From Candidatus Micrarchaeaceae archaeon (GTDB taxonomy: Archaea; Micrarchaeota; Micrarchaeia; Micrarchaeales; Micrarchaeaceae): DNA of 64,000 nt. Below are positions 59,870-64,000 of this stretch, piece after piece. The stretch spans positions 1 through 64,000 of the forward strand of contig DAIDAC010000006.1 in NCBI GenBank assembly GCA_027310825.1. The letters are read 5' to 3'. Below the pieces are notes generated by a model that was given only the letters and a program-made list of their open reading frames with translations, had not been told where the DNA came from and did no database searches. The position numbers and the translations under genes were made by a program. Positions within the stretch are counted from its first letter, which is position 1. The number at the start of each line of letters is the position of its first letter.

Positions 59870-61654
59870 ATGCTATCGTTATTCGTAATAATTCCACTCA
59901 TCGCGGCTGCACTTGCATGTCTGATCCCGAGAACGGAGCGAGTAGCAAAATACCTTGCGCTGTCTGGCAGCATAGTCAGTCTGCTCCTGGCTTACCTTCT
60001 GCTCAGCAACCCTCCCGGAACTCAGTCTCTCCAGTGGTTCAATGTGGCTGGGCTTTCCGTGACGATAACCACCGCTACTGCACAGGCAAACCTTCTTCTC
60101 CTGATGCTTGTTGCGATTGTCACGCCTCTCGTGTTCACATATTCTATGGGATACATGGAACTTCCGAGCGAGCAGCGCCGCTTCTACTTCGAGATGTGTG
60201 TGTTCGCCGCATCGATGATGCTGTTCGCGATATCAGCAAGCTTCATAACCCTGTTCATAGCATGGGAGATTCTTGGCATAACTAGCTACCTTCTAATCGG
60301 ATTCTGGCATTACAAAGAGCGGGCGCCGACAGCAGCAAGAAAGGCGATAACCACGATACTGATCGGAGACATTTTCATGCTGATGGGGATAGTGATAATA
60401 GGGGTCACGCACGCAGGCTTCGACTATTCGCTTCTTCTGTCTAACCCGATCACATCTTCAACGCAGCTCGCGCTTGTGTTCATACTAATAGCAGCGTTCA
60501 CAAAATCTGCACAGTTTCCATTCCATGAATGGCTGTCAGACGCAATGGAAGGACCCACGCCTGTGTCGTCGTTCCTGCATTCTTCAACAATGGTGAAAGC
60601 GGGAGTGTTCCTTGTGATGGTGCTTCTTCCGGTCTATTCGGCCGCTGGTCTGCTTCCTCTGATATTGGTAATAGGAATAATCAGCGCCATCCTCGGAGCA
60701 AGCAATGCGCTGACCGAACGCCACTTCAAGAAAATACTTGCATATTCGACGATAGAAGACCTGGGTTTGATGTTCATCGCGCTCGGGCTCAACGCAGTAT
60801 TCGCAGCCATGATACTCTTTTTTGTCCAGACATTCTACAAAGCGGCATTATTCATGAGCGCAGGCTCGATAATAAGGGCCAACAATGAAGAAGAGGACAT
60901 ATATAAGCTATGCTGCAGCAGAAACAGCAAGCCTATACTCGCGACAGCGCTGATCGGCGCACTGTCCATTGCAGGAATATTTCCGCTAAGCGGATTCCTT
61001 GGCAAGTCGTTTGTCGAGAGTTCTGCGATGTCTAGCAACATTGTAGTGTACGCTGTGCTAGTTCTTGTTGGATTGGCAACGAGCATCTACGCTTTCAGAT
61101 GGCTGTTCATACCGACAAGGAATGTTTTCGACAAGAAGCTGACAGGCAAACTTGGCTATGGCTCTGTCCCGAAGACTATGGTGATTCCAGGAGTCGTACT
61201 TGCGGCATTAGTGGTCGTCGCCACATTCATTTACTATGCAGATCCTTCGTACATTGGAGGCGCGGCACAGATGCAACTGCTCGGCGCAACCGAAATCGCG
61301 ATAACAAACATAGTCGCGATCGCAGGAATCGCTGTGGCTTTCTATATCTACAAACTCGGCCATCGCATGCACCTAGCGTCGACAAACAGCATGGCGTTCG
61401 CAGCGCTCCACAACAGCACAATCGTCAACGGAGCGTATCTTATATTCGCAGCAGGCATCGCCAAGATCGGCGCGCTAGCCGGCAACCTTGACTTTGCGTT
61501 CGACAGATCGATATATGTCATGTCGCAGCTCTTCATAAAGAGCGGATACTACATGAGGCGCATGGTTGACGGCCAGACAAACAGCTATGCGCTCGCTTTT
61601 GTGCTAGGCTTTGCACTGATGCTGCTGCTGATCGCATTCAACCTAATAACATAA
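59870..61654 (+). CDS. nuoL: Complex I subunit NuoL (antiporter-like, horizontal helix)
   Basis: A 594-residue antiporter-like subunit with about 16 helices. Visible: LGITSYLLIGFWHYKERAPTAARKA, HEWLSDAMEGPTPVSSFLHSSTMVKAGVFLV (about 222-253), and the long C-terminal amphipathic helix region. One of three proton-translocating subunits. Four bases after nuoK. Confidence 0.93.
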   Translation: MLSLFVIIPLIAAALACLIPRTERVAKYLALSGSIVSLLLAYLLLSNPPGTQSLQWFNVAGLSVTITTATAQANLLLLMLVAIVTPLVFTYSMGYMELPSEQRRFYFEMCVFAASMMLFAISASFITLFIAWEILGITSYLLIGFWHYKERAPTAARKAITTILIGDIFMLMGIVIIGVTHAGFDYSLLLSNPITSSTQLALVFILIAAFTKSAQFPFHEWLSDAMEGPTPVSSFLHSSTMVKAGVFLVMVLLPVYSAAGLLPLILVIGIISAILGASNALTERHFKKILAYSTIEDLGLMFIALGLNAVFAAMILFFVQTFYKAALFMSAGSIIRANNEEEDIYKLCCSRNSKPILATALIGALSIAGIFPLSGFLGKSFVESSAMSSNIVVYAVLVLVGLATSIYAFRWLFIPTRNVFDKKLTGKLGYGSVPKTMVIPGVVLAALVVVATFIYYADPSYIGGAAQMQLLGATEIAITNIVAIAGIAVAFYIYKLGHRMHLASTNSMAFAALHNSTIVNGAYLIFAAGIAKIGALAGNLDFAFDRSIYVMSQLFIKSGYYMRRMVDGQTNSYALAFVLGFALMLLLIAFNLIT

Positions 61655-61667
61655 ACGAAATGATAAA

Positions 61668-63080
61668 ATGATACCGTTAATTGGAATATCGCTCGTCTCC
61701 CTCGTTCTGGGAATGATACTCATAGCGTTCTCTCGCGAAAACGCAAAACTTATCGGCGTTGTATTCTCCGGCATAGCTATGCTTGCGATAATATCTGCGC
61801 TGGCGATGTCCCTGCTGTCTGGGACAGCGACGTTCACCGAACAGTACTACGCATACATCACAACCCCTAACATAGTGCTATCGCTCGGATTCAACGCAAT
61901 AACATTCACGCTTGCGCTGATGGCCGTCATAGTCGCGTTCGTGACGCAGCTCTCCGGAAACACGGAGCGGGAGGGATACGCTACATCAAGCGCGCTCATA
62001 CTCCTGTTCGAGCTTGCCGCAATCGGACTTTTCGCCTCGACAAACCTGTTCGTGTTCTTCATATTCTGGGACGTGGGCGTAGTCGCCCTGTTCTTCATGC
62101 TCTACCTTCTCGGCTCGGCAAACCGCCGCCGCGCAGCAATGAAATTCCTGATGTATGAGATTCTGGCAAGCCTGCTGCTGCTGTTCGCAATAATGCTGAT
62201 ATACTTCTATACTCCTCTCAGGTCGTTCGACATCGGCTACATAACAGCGAATGCTTTTCTGATTCCGCACAGCACCGAGATTTTGATATTCACACTGCTC
62301 TTTATTGCATTCCTGATAAACATGCCGGTCTTTCCAGTGCACCTCTGGCTTCCAGACGCGCACACAGAAGCGTCGACACAAGGGTCTATGCTGCTTTCAG
62401 GCATACTTACCAAGTTCGGCGGCTACGGAATGATACTTGCATTCACCATGCTGCCCGTGTCTGGATCGTTTGCGGTGTTCACTTTGCTTCTTGGCGCGTT
62501 CTCTGCATTTTATCTTGCATTTGTGCTGTTCACTCAAACCGACATAAAGCGCATTGTCGCCTACACCACAATCATAGAGATGAGCATAGTGCTTATCGGA
62601 ATTGCGTCGCTGAGCCCGCTCGGAATAGCCGGCGCAACGTTCGCGATGCTTGCGCACGGATTCACCATATCGTTGTTGTTCCTTGCAGCCGGCTCTACCG
62701 GTCACATCTTCGGAGAGCGCGACATCAGGCTGCTCCACGGCGTTGTTCGAAATGCACACAGCACAGCATACAGCTTTTTGACCGGCGTTTTCGCGACGAC
62801 AGGAATGCCGCTCACTGCAGCTTTCATCGGCGACCTTCTGATATTTGTCAGCGCATACAGAAGTTTCTCAACTGCAGGAATAATTCCGTTAGCGGCACTG
62901 ATAATAATGGGGGCATATCTCTACTACGTAATAAACAAATCGCTGCTGTCGACGAAGGAATCGACAAAGAGCATAGACTACATAGGCGCAACCCAGAAGA
63001 TCGGCTACGCAGTGCTGCTCTTCTGCATATTCCTGTTCGGAATTGCGCCGTTCATAATACTGAAACTGTTCAACCTGTGA
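61668..63080 (+). CDS. nuoM: Complex I subunit NuoM (antiporter-like)
   Basis: A 470-residue antiporter-like membrane protein with FWDVGVVALFFMLYL, PVHLWLPDAHTEASTQGSM (about 218-236; key Glu/Lys region) and KFGGYGMI. Thirteen or fourteen helices, one channel for protons. Follows nuoL by 13 bases. Confidence 0.93.
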   Translation: MIPLIGISLVSLVLGMILIAFSRENAKLIGVVFSGIAMLAIISALAMSLLSGTATFTEQYYAYITTPNIVLSLGFNAITFTLALMAVIVAFVTQLSGNTEREGYATSSALILLFELAAIGLFASTNLFVFFIFWDVGVVALFFMLYLLGSANRRRAAMKFLMYEILASLLLLFAIMLIYFYTPLRSFDIGYITANAFLIPHSTEILIFTLLFIAFLINMPVFPVHLWLPDAHTEASTQGSMLLSGILTKFGGYGMILAFTMLPVSGSFAVFTLLLGAFSAFYLAFVLFTQTDIKRIVAYTTIIEMSIVLIGIASLSPLGIAGATFAMLAHGFTISLLFLAAGSTGHIFGERDIRLLHGVVRNAHSTAYSFLTGVFATTGMPLTAAFIGDLLIFVSAYRSFSTAGIIPLAALIIMGAYLYYVINKSLLSTKESTKSIDYIGATQKIGYAVLLFCIFLFGIAPFIILKLFNL

Positions 63081-63090
63081 TGTGATAAAA

Positions 63091-64000
63091 TGCTTGAAAC
63101 TCTGCTAATGCAAACACCTCCGCTCGCGCCGCTTCTGCCGACGTTCGGGCTTGGAGAATTTGGCAGCGCAGAACTTCTTTTCGGCGCGCTTCTGCTAATG
63201 CTAGTGTCTAGCATACTTACGATGCTGCACAAGAACTCGAAAATCCACCTTATCGTCAGCACAATAGCGCTGTTTTTGATAATCGCTTCCTGCGCATACC
63301 TTTTCACTCTAACGAATCCAGGTCCAGGAGCCCTTCCGACACCGTTGATAATCTACGGCGTGTTCATAATATCGCCATTTTCCGCATTTTTCATAGCGCT
63401 GTTCGCAGCGGCGATACTTCTGGTCAATATAATGTCGTACAGGTACTCAAGTGACTACAACAGCTTCTCGCTACTTCTCGCTTTCGCCGCAATCGGCGCC
63501 ATGTCTGTGGCGATGGCCAACTCCGTCGTCATGATCCTTCTCGGAATAGAGCTTGTGACGTTGCCGACTGCGTTCATGATAATGATGAACGGGAAGCAGT
63601 ACATCGAGCCTGCGGTGAAGCTGTTCATAATATCTGCGATAGGCGTGACTATGCTCACGTTCGCGATCGCGCTGGTATTCCCGTTCGATTCGCAGCTGAT
63701 GCTAAGCCCGCTGGTTCCAAACTCGTCGGTGTCAGGAAACTATCTGGTAGTGTTGGCCCTCGTCCTGTTCATAGCCGGACTATCCTTTGACGCGTCTCTC
63801 TTTCCGTTCAACCTCTGGGTTCCTGACGTGTATGCTGGTTCGCCTGCAAACATAACGGCATTCCTGGCCGGAGTCAACAAAAAGGTCGCGTTCGTCGCGC
63901 TCTTCCAAATCCTTTTCATACTGATGCTGCCGTATCTGCCGACCTTCGCCCTGATATTCCAGGTATTCTCAATATTGACGATGTTCTTCGGAAACATCGC
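63091..64000 (+). CDS. nuoN: Complex I subunit NuoN (antiporter-like), runs off right edge
   Basis: ATG 63091 opens a frame of 303 codons that stays open to the end. Many hydrophobic segments; ILLGIELVTLPTAFMI (residues about 150) and FPFNLWVPDVYAGSPANITAF (about 236-256) are the NuoN/NuoM signatures. Starts ten bases after nuoM. The C-terminal part is missing from this window. Confidence 0.92.

Noticed and set aside
1-64000. CRISPR array, insertion sequences, integrase or att sites
   Set aside because: Looked for regularly spaced repeats, transposase motifs and tRNA-end duplications; saw none. The dinucleotide tracts and the hppA-pilin duplication are the only repeats noted.

Overview
The window is archaeal chromosome. 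It carries a thermosome subunit, aIF1A, aIF2-beta, aEF1-beta, eL34, eL14, uL16/L10e, Mre11, Rad50, archaeal-type adenylate kinase, DtdA, Dph2, prefoldin beta, an Lhr helicase, FtsZ, a crenarchaeal-style SSB and a 7S SRP RNA. Many genes have a TATA box 25-27 bp before the start codon, as expected for leaderless transcripts. Dense packing, many small proteins, Thr/Ser-rich surface proteins and class III (type IV pilin) leaders fit a DPANN archaeon of the Micrarchaeota type (ARMAN-like). That placement is inference from gene content.

Layout. 1-5.3 kb: an Lrp-type regulator, a DMT transporter with a soluble tail, a 40-residue Cys-rich metallothionein-like peptide, a glycosyltransferase, SSB and an Mrp ATPase. 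5.3-12.4 kb: thermosome; the adkA-EMC3-eL34-cmk-eL14 cluster; mre11, a DHH phosphoesterase and prefoldin beta. 12.4-17.4 kb: an unknown protein, then nuoABCD on the minus strand with a pilin-like gene spliced between nuoC and nuoD, then dtdA. 17.4-27.6 kb: lhr, a pilin, a presenilin-type protease, secreted proteins including a Lon-fold protease, a Zn-ribbon/aEF1-beta pair and rad50. 27.6-39.3 kb is an envelope and cell-division region: large surface proteins, a MinD-like ATPase, a 1596-residue adhesin, a membrane protein with a histone-like basic tail, ftsZ, and a second MinD-like protein whose P-loop lysine is replaced. 39.3-48.6 kb: flavin reductase, uL16, dph2, pilins, gdhA, tRNA-Ser, SRP RNA, a frameshifted Nudix gene, aIF2-beta, aIF1A, acylphosphatase. 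48.7-57.6 kb: a membrane pyrophosphatase, three pilin-LamG genes around a HEPN-MNT pair, and surface or unknown proteins. 57.6 kb to the right edge: nuoHIJKLMN.

Energy metabolism is suggested by a split complex I (ABCD and HIJKLMN, with no EFG in the window), a K+-independent H+-pyrophosphatase and glutamate dehydrogenase. A complex I without the NADH-oxidising module probably takes electrons from another carrier such as ferredoxin.

The most striking system is a dispersed family of seven pilin-LamG proteins plus one pilin without LamG. They share an almost invariant class III leader and first helix, have divergent lectin-like middles, and a shared C-terminal tail that looks like the displaced first strand of a LamG domain (a circular permutant). 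One copy (52542-53473) has an (AG)11 tract between a strong SD/ATG and the pilin frame that leaves it out of frame by exactly one dinucleotide unit, as in a phase-variable contingency gene now OFF. Its tandem sister has a (TG)6 tract at the equivalent place, and the pair arose by a duplication that also copied about 60 bp of the 3' end of the pyrophosphatase gene.
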